This document shows, piece by piece, positions 22,232 to 33,884 of a stretch of DNA of 64,000 nucleotides. Origin of the DNA: Seminavis robusta (Eukaryota > Bacillariophyta > Bacillariophyceae > Naviculales > Naviculaceae); NCBI GenBank assembly GCA_903772945.1, contig CAICTM010000374.1, positions 7,693 through 71,692 of the forward strand. Reading direction: 5' to 3'. A program made the position numbers and the translations under genes. Under the pieces are notes generated by a model, which searched no databases, was not told the origin of the DNA, and worked only from the letters and a program-made list of their open reading frames with translations. Numbering within the stretch: the stretch's first letter is position 1; each line of letters begins with the position of its first letter.

Positions 22232-23758
22232 TTAGAATCCCTCCCAATGAATGCGATCTTCAGCAACTCCAAGTTTCACCAGAGTGTCTCGTTGAGCGTC
22301 CATGAATCCTTCAGGACCGCACATGTAGTAGTGTGCTTCTTCATTGCCCAAATGTGTGATTTCCTCTAGTTCACTCATGGCCAAATCCATTCTGCCTTCG
22401 TAGTGATACTTGGCAACGTTGAACATGTGAGGGCTGGTTTCGTTGCCACCGGGATGTCCATCCTCGGGCAAGGGATTCGAATACCAGACACGACGCTGCA
22501 ATTCTCCTCCGCGAACGGCCGCAATCTCACGCAAGCGCTCTCGGTAGGGATGGACGGCACCGTCTTGGGAGGCGTGCAACCACGTAGCTGGACGGGTCAC
22601 ATAAATATTCTCCAGCATGGCCAATACTAAGTAACCGGTAAGTCAGATCAAGTTAGTGATACCGCAGCAAGAGTGCATTGTTCGTACGTGAGTGAGCGCC
22701 AGAGGGACAGCGAGTTTCAGTCAAACACAAAGAGCCATGTTGTTGGGATGCATTCGTACCTGGCGTGATTCCGACTCCAGCGCTGATAAAGACAACGGGA
22801 GCATCCTGAGAACTGAGCCACAATTTCTCGACACCCGACATGACGAAACAACCATGAGGAGCCGACAACTCCCACTCAGTTCCGGTTTCAGCGGCGTGAA
22901 GAATACGGCTGATCAATCCGTCCTTCTTTACCGAAATGGACATGCCAGTATTGGCATCCTCTTTTTTTCGAGGCACTGCAAGCGTGTAGTGACGGGGTTG
23001 TTCGGAGTAATGTCCGTAGGGTCCTTCTTCTTCAACGGGGACCCAGATGGTTGTGAATTTTCCTGGCTCAAAATCGGGCGTGGGCTGTCCATCGACGGGT
23101 TCAAACTTGAATCGGGTAACGGAGGAACTGACCTTTTCCTTTTTGGCCATGACAAACTTGCGACGACCCGACCAACTTCCAGGCACAGCGGCTACTTCTT
23201 TATTAATTTCGGCTTCGCGTGTGATGAACACATTGGCAATATCTCCGTACAAGGCACCCCAAGCGTCCAAGACGGCTTGATCTTTGGTCAACAAGTCCTC
23301 GATTGTGCCCAAAATGTTGGCTCCCACCACTCCGAAGGCGTCGGGCCCCACGTGTAGAGCGCAGTGCTTTTGGCAGATTCCTTCGATGGCTTCTCCGGGC
23401 AATTCTCCCGTAGCAATGGCCGCCTGTGCCGCCAAGGCGACCGTCTTGAGTAGTTTTTTGGGTTGCCCTCCCAGCGTTTGATTGGTCTGATTAAAGACAT
23501 TTTGGAGTTCTGGATTGCCGGCAAACATGCGCCTGTAAAAGTGTTTGGTAAAGTCTGTTCCTGCCTCGCCGACCAAAGGAAGTGTGGCCTTGACGGTATC
23601 CAAATGTTCTTGAGATACCCCAAACTTGTACACGGTTCACTGGCAAAGCGTTGTTGTTGTTGTCCCGATAAGACAGTGTCGGCAATGCGACACGAAGACG
23701 CCCATGAGTGCCTCGGCAACCCTCGACGCACGCTAGAAACAGCCGTCTGAAGCAACAT
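22232..23758 (-). CDS. Flavohemoglobin (nitric oxide dioxygenase), probably mitochondrial
   Basis: Main exons are 23633..22761 and 22626..22232. The 134-bp phase-1 intron restores 'GVGITPVLAMLENI', the expected NAD-binding start. Order: globin (proximal-His helix KHCALHVGPDAFGVVG), FAD domain (QPRHYTLAVP, near the usual R-x-Y-S/T motif) and NAD(P)H domain (YYMCGPEGFMDA), about 420 residues. The enzyme converts NO plus O2 to nitrate using NAD(P)H. ATG 23758 opens a leader typical of mitochondrial import (MLLQTAVSSVRRGLPRHSW...QQQQRFASEP). The leader sits one base out of frame with the globin part (VYKFGVSQEHLD) at about 23634. No convincing GT-AG intron bridges it, so a one-base sequence error, an odd small intron or a real frameshift are all possible. 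Without the leader no in-frame ATG exists before the globin fold. Confidence 0.85.
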
Positions 23759-25043
23759 GGTAATGGTATGGTTTGGTGTTTTTAATGAATTGGAGTTTGG
23801 AGTTTGTTCTTGATTTTCAAAAATATGAGACAAACAAACTTCCTTCTTCGCCTCTGTTTCTTGACTACCTCTGAACAGTTCTTGCTACACTGTGTAGTAG
23901 TGCCTGGTGGTTGGTCGTGACAGGTAGAGCCCTGCCCAGCACTATTACTAATCTCTGTTGTTCCAGATAGATGATGGACGAAGTGCAGGCTCCAAAGTGT
24001 TCGTTGTTCGAAGTTGACGCCAAATCTTTGGAAAAGATACTTCAGTCCCAGTTTGAGAGTCCCTTGCATTCCAGAGGAGTCCTGGTCTCGAGAACGTGAC
24101 GACTTCTTCCGGAATCACACTATTGCACGTGATTTGAGTCCGTGCCAGCAACCCAGCGGTACCGGTACTACTACCGGTAGTAGTACCGGTACCGGTAGAA
24201 TTGATTGGGAAAGATGAAGAGCATGCAACACCGAATCCGGTAGACCTTTGCACGGGCAGCATCTTCCAGCAGTTGGACTGCACAACTTCATTCATTGGTT
24301 GCGTCTTGCTTGCTTTGGAATATCGTTTTGCTTGCTTTGTACGCACTAATCTTGGTTGTTCTCGCCAAAGCAAGAGTTGAATTGAGCGGTACGTTTCGTT
24401 TGCTTGGCGGCAGGATGCCTCGGGAAGGAGCTTGGAGATAGCTATCCAGCCATCCAACATTACAGAATCTTTCTGGGGCTTTTGGCTAGGAGAAGAGGAA
24501 CTATGATACAGTAGGTAAGAAGAAAAGCATTCTGCCAGTGGCTAGCTACAGTATCCCAAAGCACTCAATCGTAACCGTCCCACTGCAAGAACAAACGGAG
24601 ACCCAGTCTGCGTCAGGAGACCAACATGGAGCAAGTGTGGGTCTACAGTCCAACATCCTTGCTTCTTTCGCCCCTTCAAAGCGACCTTGCCACCACCCGA
24701 TGTTAAAATAAACTGCACTGTTAAACCATTTATTCACTGAGCATCAAATTGTCAGGCTTACATGGATTGCTTTGCGGCTGTTTCATGACATTTAAGATTA
24801 TACACAAAAGCGTGCTAAACTGGATACCCAAGGCCGTTGTGTTCGAGCTGTCCCACCCGATTGCGACCGGGCCTGCGAAACTCATTCGCAACCCGCAGCA
24901 ACCATCCATCCCCCACTAATAACAGACAGAAAGGTGTATTGGAGCAAGAGACACAACCGACGTTGGCCAGCCCTTTCAAGAGTATTAGTACTGGCTGAAG
25001 GATAGAGACGCCAGCACTTTGAGACAAAAGAAATAATAAAGCC
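23759..25043. other. Divergent intergenic region between flavohemoglobin and HSF-like gene 1
   Basis: About 1.3 kb that must hold two promoters firing apart. No coding sequence is supported. The clearest feature is a dense palindromic block at 24158-24200 built from ACCGGT and GGTACC words and GTAGTAG/CTACTAC arms, able to fold into a long imperfect hairpin. Confidence 0.6.
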
Positions 25044-27584
25044 ATGAAACGCAACGTTAGCGACGATGAGCAATCCAAGCGTTCAGGTGAGTTCAGTATA
25101 GTAGTCGAGCAGTGGGGGGCTTCTCGTCCTCCGCAGTATGAATACCGTAGGGTGACACCGGAGCGTCATGCACTGGTTAACTGCCTGTCGGTGTTGATGT
25201 GTTGATTTGCGATCTGCCATATGGTTTGTTGGTTGTTACTATGCCTAGTATTGTCTTCCTAATATTATCTTCCTTCTAAGCCAAACGTCATGGCAGATTG
25301 CCTGCAAACAACAACAGTAGTAGCAGTGGAAGCGGCAATGGTGGAAATGATGACGACGGCTCTCCAAGACCAGAAATTCCCCCGCAAGCCCCCATCCCCG
25401 CTGCGATTGCTGCCCGCGATGCGGGTGGCGGTACATTTCCCAATCCTACCAATTTTGCAGAGCGCCTGATGCACGTGTTGGAGAATGGACTTGCCAATGG
25501 CTCCCTTTGGTGGGTGGGAGATGGTCAAACCTTTGCCGTGGATTCAACCAAGATCCAACAAAACAATATCTTGCAGAACCTTTTCCAGAACAATGGCCCC
25601 ACGGACTTTCTCGCCAATATGAATCGATGGTATGCCCTTATTATTTGCTTGCTAGCTGGCTAGCTACATTTGTCTGATCTCCCTCTCATTCTATCCTTGC
25701 TTCTTCTAACTAGGGGGTTCCGTCGTACCAGTGAGAATCCTGGGCCTGATACAGTTCTGTCCTTTCAGAACAGTTTGTTCCGCAGAGATCACCCCCATTT
25801 GGTGAGACACATGCGAATGGACAGCAACATTCAGGAGGTGTTTGGGAGGGCTCAACTGCACAATGAGACCGAGCAAACGGCCGCTCAACTCGATGCGGCG
25901 GCCAGGGCAGCTGCTTCGGTCGCTCAGTCCACGACCGCGGGCAATGCTGCTGCTGCTCCCAATCAAGTGGGATCAGCCCAGCAGCCCCAACCGCAGGCAC
26001 AAGCAAGCAGCAATGCAGCGGCCGCCTTTGGTCAGCAGCCACAGCAACAGGGAAACAATGTTTCGATTCAAGGACAGCTTGCGGCCTTTTTGAGCAGTCG
26101 TATTGGAGGGCTTGGACTGCAACTGCAACCGCAGCAGCCACAGCAGCAACAACAACAGCAGCAGCTTCCTAATATGGCAAATTCCATGGTGATTCTTCAG
26201 CAGCTTTTGGACCAAGCCCAGCGATACCTCAGTGAACCAACCATCCCCGCAACAGAAAACTCGACGGTTCGAACATTGTTGCAGTTGCTGTTGGTGACAG
26301 GAAGGTAAGCTATGTCTGAGAGGAAGCGGTGGTGGGTGCTTACCGTCATTGGTAGTACTATTGTCAAAGTCTCATGTGTTCTCTTTCATTGTTGTCCTCT
26401 CAGGCAAGAAATGCCTCGGTTACAAGAGCATGAACGATTGAGAGAACAGCAACAACGACAAGCACAGCAACAGCGACAGGATCCCGTGCACCAGTTGTTA
26501 GCACAACTTACTCAGGCCATGCAGCCTGGTCAGAACCAAAACCAGCAGACTCAAAACAACGTTTCTGTTGTGATGCAGCTGCTTCAGCGGCAGAATCAAC
26601 CAAATGCCCAGCAGAGTGCTTCACAAAATGCTCAGCAGCATGTTCAGCAAAGCACCCAGCAGAGCGTTCAGCAAGCTGCCCAACAAAGTGTTCAACAAGC
26701 TGCCCAACAAAGTGTCCAGCAGGCCGCCCAGCCGAGTGTCCCACAAAATGCCCAGCAGAATGTTCAGCAAAACGCCCAGCATACTCAACAAAATCAGAAC
26801 CAAAACCAGCAACAACAAGGAGTGTCGTTGCAGCAGCAGCTGCTTCAATTGCAGCGGCAGCAAGCCCAACAGCAAAACTCAACCAGCCAGAACGCTGCTG
26901 GAAACCAGGCCAACAATGCTGCCGCTTTGGCCATGGCACAGAACCAGAATCAACAGAGCCAACAGCAGGCCAACAACGCGGCGGCTTTGTCTATGTTGCA
27001 GAACCAGAATAGACAAAGCCAAGGGCAAGCCAACACTGCTGCCAGCAACGCTACCGCTTCTGATCTTCCCTATGCAGTAACCAGAGTCAACAAAACCAAC
27101 AGCAGGCCAACAACCCGCCGCAATGCTACTGCTTTGTCCATTCTACAGAGAATCAACAAAACCAACAGCAAACCAACAACGCCGCCGCAGCAATGCCATG
27201 GCGTTGTCCATGTTGCAGAACCAGAACGCCCCCCAAAATATGCTGCAACAGCTGCTGCAAAGACAGAATCAACAGCAAAGCGGCGCAAACAACCAGAACG
27301 CCGTTGCCAATGTGCAGCAGAACGCCCAGCAAGCCACCTTGGTTCAGCAGCTACAGCAGGTGCAACAACAGCAACAGAATGCTCAACGACAACAGCAGCA
27401 ACAGCCAAACGTTCAGCAACACAAAACAACCAGAATTGCAGCCGCCAACGTGCAGAATGCTCAGAATGCCAACCCGCTGCAGAACGCAGTCGCCAACCAA
27501 CTACAGAATGCAGCGCAGAACGGTGCACCGAACTTGGCGCAACTGATGCAGTTGTTGCAACAGAGGCAACAGCAGAATCGTTAG
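25044..27584 (+). CDS. HSF-type DNA-binding transcription factor with Gln-rich tail (copy 1)
   Basis: Exons 25044..25086, 25281..25629, 25714..26304 and 26404..27076, plus a proposed last exon 27219..27584, give about 673 residues. All joins keep frame and use GT-AG. The N-terminus is basic (MKRNVSDDEQSKRSAKRHGR). About residues 66-165 form a divergent heat-shock-factor winged helix: FPNPTNFAERLMHVLEN, SLWWVGDGQTFAV, then 'FLANMNRWGFRR', the counterpart of the HSF recognition helix 'FVRQLNxYGFRK'. An intron splits the RW/GF codons, as in copy 2. The rest is Gln/Asn/Ala-rich, with repeats such as QQSVQQAAQ and NNAAALSMLQNQN, suiting an activation domain. Beyond 27076 the Gln-rich frame shifts twice. 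A 142-bp GT-AG intron (27077..27218) rejoins it in phase 0; otherwise the original frame runs to 27622 with unrelated composition. Confidence 0.75.
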
Positions 27585-29502
27585 ACTGCAGAGATGCCCA
27601 AGCTTTACTACCATGTATCTAGTGCACAATCTATTGAATTACGGACGCAGCGGGAATGGAAGCCGTAATCTTTTGCAGTATACTTATAGTCTCTTGTAAT
27701 GTCTTCCCCTGCAAGGATCTGTGTCGAGGACTCATCCTCTTGCGTTCGAGGCAACAGCGGACTTTTGAATGAAGGAACTGGAGGATATGTTCCGGTTCTT
27801 CCGTGTCTGCCGTAAAACATGGTTTCTCGGTGGCTGAGTAGGTTGTCGGTCTTTTTTGTTGAAAGCCAAAGAGTTGCTTGCATTTCAAGGCGTCACCGCA
27901 CGCTGTCATTGTTGCCGAAAAGGGGTTGCTACCCCCGCAAACGAATTTCTGATTTCGTGGGACCGTACCGATACGTCAACAGACTTTCTAATGTCATAGC
28001 AAGCAAATGTACCCAATGTAGGCAGATGGGATACCTGCAAACAACGGAATGAAACATAGCCAAAAAAAGAGGGAACTGGTTGTATCCCTTGCAACGGGCA
28101 CACATGCCAAACCACTGACGGACCAAGAGTGAAAGAGAAAATAGTCCTTTTCCATCAACCCCCAAGTTCCCAAGAATGCACAGTACACGTAGACTGCCAT
28201 GGCTTGCATGGTAACGTACTGCCGTGAGGGAGGTGAGTATCGCCGTCGGTTATCGGAGAAGCTCAACATGGTATGGAGCTGATGCGCCACGAGCATGTTT
28301 AACCAGGTGTTGGCCCCAATCCCAAAGACGCAGTACCATTGTTGAAAGTTGCACATCCAAGGAAATGTGTACTGCCCCATGTACCGGTACCAAGGAAACC
28401 AAGACCAAGTCATTGGTACCGTTCACTGTACTAGTATGCCATAGTTGACTGTTGTTAACCTGGCCATCAATCATTGAATTCCTAAACCGTGGTAAACATG
28501 GTAACAAAATGGACAGTGTACCTGATACCTGGTATGGACGGTACGGTATGTACCGTACTGCTGTATCAAGCAAACACCGAGGTGTGGTATAACGTCCTAA
28601 AACAGCATAGCTGCGGAGACCAAGAGCAAGACCTTTCTCACTCCGAGTTTCTGTACAGTACCGGTACCACTACGGTATGTACCAGTACATGTATGCATAT
28701 GATGTTTGCTCCTAGACTACATGCACTCTATAGATCTAGCTAGCTAGCCATTAGGTCAGAGCAAGTCAAGAGAGTCAGAGTGGCGTGAAAGGTGCACTTT
28801 GTATTTGTTTCGAAGAGAGTGTTGCGCATTGATGGTCATTGACAGCTTAATTAAGTTTGACAAGCCCAGGTGTTGAACTCGGTGGATGCTATCGGGCCCT
28901 ATTGCTTCCAACTTCCATACCATAGGTTCCTGTTGGAAGCTGGGGCTAGCAAATTCCAGGTATCATACCACCACCTGCAACCTGGAACGTGTGCTTTGCA
29001 GCTTGCAGCAACGAGAGGTGATACAGAGGGTTGGTTGACATTATGTAGCTCAAGTCACCTGAAAAGAAGGCAATGACGTCATGACGACCAAAGGCCACGC
29101 TAAAATCAGCTCCAACGGTTAACAGCTACCCAGCCCCTACAATCGCAGGGGCGAAGGTCGCTTGTTTCACGCATAGCATCACCTCATTCCGTGACGTTCA
29201 CTCCACAAGCTTGTATGGTACACCGTGTCCTTATACGATAAACCCAGCTGTTCCATTTTAGCTTGGTGGCATGCCTCCGTGGGACGACATCCCATCAATC
29301 CCGTCCTAAAGCGAAGACCACAACAGCAATCGTTTGGGACACGTCCGCACCGCTCCCCACCCACACACAAACAGCAAAGCAAAGAGCAAAAAACAACCGT
29401 GATAACACAGCCTTGAAGAAGTGCCACTACAACTGTTTGTCAAATCCAACAAGAAAGAGCTGCCGCAACGGAGGTGCAGCTTTTCTCTCATGTCCGACAA
29501 CG
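27585..29502. other. Intergenic region between the two HSF-like genes
   Basis: About 1.9 kb. Apart from the possible minus-strand membrane-protein remnant at 27994..28413, I see no coding signal. GTAC/ACCGGT palindromes are abundant at 28376-28392, 28530-28560 and 28650-28700, and a TAGCTAGCTAGC run lies at 28735-28749. The final 400 bp should be the promoter and leader of HSF-like gene 2. Confidence 0.55.
27994..28413 (-). pseudogene. Possible remnant of a multi-pass membrane (GPCR-like) protein
   Basis: An open frame of 139 residues with three well-formed hydrophobic segments (around WYCVFGIGANTWLNMLV, QAMAVYVYCAFLGTWGLM and SSLFFWLCFIPLFAGIPSAY) and polar loops between them. The layout, with an FPWMCNFQ start, recalls middle helices of the divergent GPCR-like proteins common in diatoms. 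I could not find convincing upstream or downstream exons for the missing helices, so it may be a gene fragment. Chance hydrophobic sequence is the alternative. Confidence 0.33.
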
Positions 29503-31309
29503 ATGAAGAGAGCAAGCGCCACCAAGGACAAACAAGAAAGGCAAAGGACTCGTACAGGAGAGGCCCACGAGAGGCGCGCTGGTAAGTGTTCTCACAACGA
29601 ATCGAATCAATCAATGCTCGATAGCTCACCGTTGCGCCTCTCTCGATCACATTGCCGTTGCCCTGGGAGTAGAGGCCCAGACTGGCACAGACAGGGAAAC
29701 AGACAGTTCCGACGAAGCGGCGCAATCAAGGGAGGCTGTGACGACTGGCGACAGCAGTGACCCGAATAAGGCATCGACTAGCAGCAGATCCAGCTCACCG
29801 GGGGGCGAACCGGCTACATCAGAAGAGGACGCAAAACCTGCCCATGGCGGGACTTTCCCCAACCCAACTACTTTTGCAGAGCGAGTTATGCATATTCTGG
29901 AGAACGCAATAGCCCCCAATGCAATGTGGTGGTTACAAAATGGGGAAGCTATAGCCATCAATCCGGAGGTCTTAAGTAATTGTGGAGTTCTTGCAAGCCA
30001 TTTCCATGGCAACAGGTTTGCTACGTTTTTGCGGACTCTGACCCGATGGTAAGTTCATGCCGCGGTGCTGACAAACCTTGTATGATGGGCTCAGAGGCTA
30101 ACACGAGGATTCAATACGCCGCTTCGTAGGGGGTTCAAGAAAGTGCCAGATCATGGTCAGCCGGATAACATCATCGTTCTGCGCAACAGTCTCTTTCAAA
30201 AAGCTAGACCTCAGTATGTCCAGTACATGATGATGGACAGTGATGTTCAAGATGTCTTCGACGAGCACCAGAGAAATCTGGCTGGGGGGGCACCACCCGC
30301 AGCTGGGATGATGTCCGAACAGGCTGCCTCCACCCAGGCAAGCACCGCGGCTCAATCGGACCAAGCAGAGGAGGAAAATGAGAGCCCGAGTCCTCCAGAC
30401 ACAGAGACACTTCAGATGCAAGCAAACGCCTTGTTGCAGAGGTTCAGCGGTCAGCAAAAAAGTCAAGCTACGCCAGCGACAGTCAACCTGGCTGATTCGT
30501 CAAACCAGGAAGCCACTGGGGCGACCGGAACCGCTAGTACTGGCGCCGCTCGACCCGCCCAGGGCTCGGAAGACCCCACAATAGTGGCTCTCCGTGGGCT
30601 GCTGCAACACACTGAACACTTCCTTAATGTCTCCTCGCAGAGTGACCCCCAACTGTTGCCAATGCGGACTCTTCTTCAGCTGGTTTTATTGCTTGGGAGT
30701 AATCACTTGCAGATCCACGGTCAGCAACTGCAACAGCAGCGGTACGCAACTGACGCAGCGGCTGCTCAACAGCTTGTTCAGCAGCTTGGCCAGATGGCAG
30801 GTCAGCAGGCAACGCACCATGCCGCTCAAGCGATGCCTATGCAGGCCCTACAAGCGATGCCGGGCGTGTTTCAGTACATGCAACAATACGGAGTGCAAGC
30901 TCAGCAACAGGCAACAATGCCACGACCCCAGCAACCGATGGCTCACCCACAGCCGCCGCAACCCCAGCCGCCCATGGCACAACAGCCTACGTTCCAGCAA
31001 CCCTTTGTTCAACCGGGTACACAGCAAGCCTTCATGAGTCCAGAGTCTTTTGCCGCTATTCTCCAGCAATCCCTGCAACAAGTTGGACAGAACCTGCAGC
31101 AGCAGCAACCACAGCAAGCCTTGGCAATGGCGAACCCAGAAAATCAAGGAATGGCAGCAGGGGCGGGTGTTCCGCCTGGTGCCCCGATGCAACAGGTACC
31201 ACAACTACTTCAGGTCCTATTGCAAAACCAACAGCAGCAGCAACCGAATCCGCCTCAGCAATCACCCCCGGGACCTCAAAATGAAGGACCCGGATGTTCC
31301 CAGAGTTGA
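29503..31309 (+). CDS. HSF-type DNA-binding transcription factor with Gln-rich tail (copy 2)
   Basis: Exons 29503..29581, about 29673..30048, and 30130..31309; about 544 residues. The start MKRASATKD parallels copy 1 (MKRNVSDDE), and both first introns are phase 1. The acceptor of the first intron is uncertain (29625, 29670 or 29673 all keep frame). The HSF-like domain reads FPNPTTFAERVMHILEN, MWWLQNGEAIAI, then 'FATFLRTLTRWGFKKV', closer to classical HSF than copy 1. The RW/GF intron is at the same codon and phase as in copy 1, which shows a shared ancestor. The C-terminal two thirds are Gln/Pro/Ala-rich, with a helical stretch (LRGLLQHTEHFLNV) where copy 1 has a similar helix (ILQQLLDQAQRYL). 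Probably a nuclear regulator; its targets cannot be read from sequence. Confidence 0.75.
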
Positions 31310-32595
31310 AATTGGCCCTCTTCGACGTGGGTAAGCGACTTGCATCGTCGGGAACGGGCGGCTTACATTCGTACTTCTGCACGTGCATAATACACACCTT
31401 TGACAGACCAGGCATCTTCGTGCGTAGCCAAACAGCAAAGCCCTTGTGCGGAGGCTCCAACGCTGGTTCAAGATAGGTACCACTGTATTTGTTCGAACCT
31501 TATGAGCATTGCAATGGGCAGTGTTGCTATTGGCCACGTCCAGCCAGAATTATTTGGACAATGGGACTGATTGAATCAGCCAGCAGTGAAGCATCGAGGG
31601 TAGGGGCTCGGGGACGTCCCTACATCAGCAGCTTGCTGCATAATTCATTCCCCTTGGGGAACCAAAGGAAGTATGGAGATAGCAATATGGGTACTCGACT
31701 TTTTCATTTTATAACAAGGTTCACTACCTTTCAACTTCGAGTGTTACTGACCCTCGTTCTTTGGTAGGCTGGTATCCATGGAATAGGTTTCTCTTCAAAG
31801 GACTATGCACTCCGTATCCTCCTTTTTACTGTCTCTCGAGTTGGCGGTGGCTTCAACCACTCTGTAGCATCTCACCTACCAGTACAACACTGGCAAGCTT
31901 ATCAGGAAGAGGATTGTATTGTTTGTGTCTGCCGTACTCGTTTCTGGGAAGCCGTGCTGTTGACGTTGATGTTAATGTTAGCACTCAAGTTCTTATTGGA
32001 CTGCAAGCATTAACGAGATCGTATCTGATTCTTACCAGCAATAAACTTCCCACTCCAGCGCCAACACTAAGCGTCACGGACAAATCCCAGACCGGGTTGA
32101 GGTCAACAAAAACCGCAACGCCTGGACCTACAACAGGTGTTGGAACTTGAAGCTCAAGTTCGAACCCTACACCGGGGATATTAGTGGACATGCCCGTAAA
32201 TGCCATCCCATTTTTAAAATGGACTGTCATCGATGAATCTTGCTGCATGATCCCTGGGGGAACCAGGAAGTATGGAGATACGGATATGAGTACATGACTT
32301 TTTCATTTATAGCAAGGTTTGCTACCTTTCAACTTCGAGTGTTACTGGCCCTGGTTCTTTGGCGGGCTGGTATCCATGGAGTACCTACCCTTCTCTTTCA
32401 AAGGACTATGCACTCTGTATCCTTCTTTTTGCTGCCTTTCGAGCTGGTGGTGGGCTTCACCCACTCTGTAGCATCTGACCTGTTAGTACAACACTGGCAA
32501 GCTTATCTTGTATTGTTTGTGTCTGTGGTATGGTTTGTGTCTGCCGTGCTCGTTTCCGGGAAGCCCTGTTTTGACATTGATGTTGATGTTAGCAC
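31310..32595. other. Intergenic region filled mostly by a tandem duplicate
   Basis: Downstream of HSF-like gene 2 and downstream (minus strand) of the Gly-rich secreted gene. 31632-32206 is a second copy of that gene's 3' end. The rest shows nothing I can name. Confidence 0.6.
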
Positions 32596-32837
32596 TCAAG
32601 TTCTTATTGGACTACAAGAAACAACGAGATCGAATTTGATTCTTACCCACGTATAGCCAGCACTAAAACCTCCTACTCCAATGCCAGCGCCAACACTAAG
32701 CGTCACGGACAAATCCCATACTGGGTTGAGGTCAACGCCAACCGCAATGCCTGGACCTACAACAGGTGTTGGAATTTGAAGCTCAAGTTCAAACCCTACA
32801 CCGGGGATATCACTAGGAGTACCCGTGAACGCCATAC
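31632..32837. repeat. ~600-bp tandem duplication of the 3' end of the Gly-rich secreted gene
   Basis: 31632-32206 and 32239-32837 align along their lengths with an offset of about 607-629 bp and scattered substitutions and small indels. The minus strand of both encodes the same beta-rich segment (PGVGFELELQ.PTPVVGPG, NPVWDLSVTLSVGAG) and both end CSPIRT-stop. The distal copy has no matching first exon next to it, so it is either a dead partial copy or an alternative last exon. Confidence 0.85.
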
Positions 32838-33715
32838 CGATGAATCCAGAGACTCCTGCGTCAACTCCAAACAAGAGTCCGCCTCCCAAATCAATAAAGA
32901 AATACTGCAAGTATGAAATTGCAAGGTGTATGGTTGAGATGGGTTGCATTGCGTTGAGAACATTTAACAAAAACAAAAGAGAACAAAGAAAAAAAGCAAC
33001 TCGACACAACAGGACTTACCGGGTTTGCGTTGGGAAATCCAAAGAAAAACTCCACACCTCCACCCAACCCCGCTCCTGCACCGGCTCCAAACCCAACCAA
33101 GCCAGTAACTCCCTCGGTTGTAGGGCCTTGCAGAACGCCAAAAGAGTTTCTTCGGGGTGTAGATAGCTTACTTTGTGGGTCGCAGGCGGCAACGTCGCCC
33201 TCATATTTATTCCATTGTGGTTGCGGGATGGGATGTTGTCTTATTTGATCCATGACTCGACGAACTGAAGGAGACGTTCTCATTTCCTTTGCGACACGAG
33301 ATGCTGACAACTGTTGATCCTGCATGAAGAACTCTTCTGGGGTAACCTGTGCTCCTTGAAGGGTCGCATGAATGTAATCTGTCACATTGACAGCGTCATT
33401 GAAGTTGTTAACTGCATCCAGCAGGCAATCCAATGGGAAACAAACTCGCCTCGGTACCAGCAACCCCCAAAACGATGGAGCTCGAATGCAACTAAGGCCT
33501 TGGGCACAAGGGTTTCGTTTGTCATGACAAGATTCTGTAATCCCGGCGCCGAAGGTAGTGGCGTTGGCGTTGGCGCGTCTAACTTGTGTTTGTGCTTTCG
33601 TGGTGGTTGCGAAATAACAACCCGACAGCGCATGATTGTTCTTCCAGTTTCTTTTCGGCAAGGTCAACAGCAGCGTCAAAAGAATCACAGACCACTCACT
33701 GCAGCTTCCTGCCAT
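32596..33715 (-). CDS. Secreted Gly-rich protein of unknown family
   Basis: Two exons, 33715..33020 and 32904..32596, with a 115-bp phase-0 intron (GTAAGT...TTGCAG); about 334 residues. The N-terminus has a hydrophobic signal-like stretch (SVILLTLLLTL). About residues 55-75 carry a small Cys cluster (SCHDKRNPCAQGLSC). The middle is soluble and helical. The C-terminal half is rich in Gly and alternating hydrophobics (VGFGAGAGAGLGGGVEFFFGF, DLGGGLLFGVDAGVSG, PVWDLSVTLSVGAGIG), as in beta-barrel or beta-sheet proteins. I do not recognise the family. An alternative is further splicing at a GTAAGA site at about 32647 into the duplicate exon near 31985..32248. Confidence 0.6.
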
Positions 33716-33779
33716 ACTTACTTGTACTCGACAACCGACAACCCCTTTTCACTCAACTGCAGCCAACAAACAGCCAGGG

Positions 33780-33803
33780 ATAAATAAATAAATAAATAAA
33801 TAA
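33780..33803. repeat. (TAAA)n microsatellite
   Basis: About six TAAA units between the secreted Gly-rich gene and the GH35 gene. Confidence 0.9.
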
Positions 33804-33884
33804 CAGGGATACTAGTATCGCCAAATTGAAGCTCGCCCTGCGCATCGGGAAAAACAGGGAATTTGCTCCTGACTTGGGGTATTT

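Noticed and set aside
23948-24460. 170-codon minus-strand frame with Gly/Thr-Ser repeat
   Set aside because: No recognisable sequence; the repeat is just the ACCGGT/GTAGTA palindromic block read as codons.
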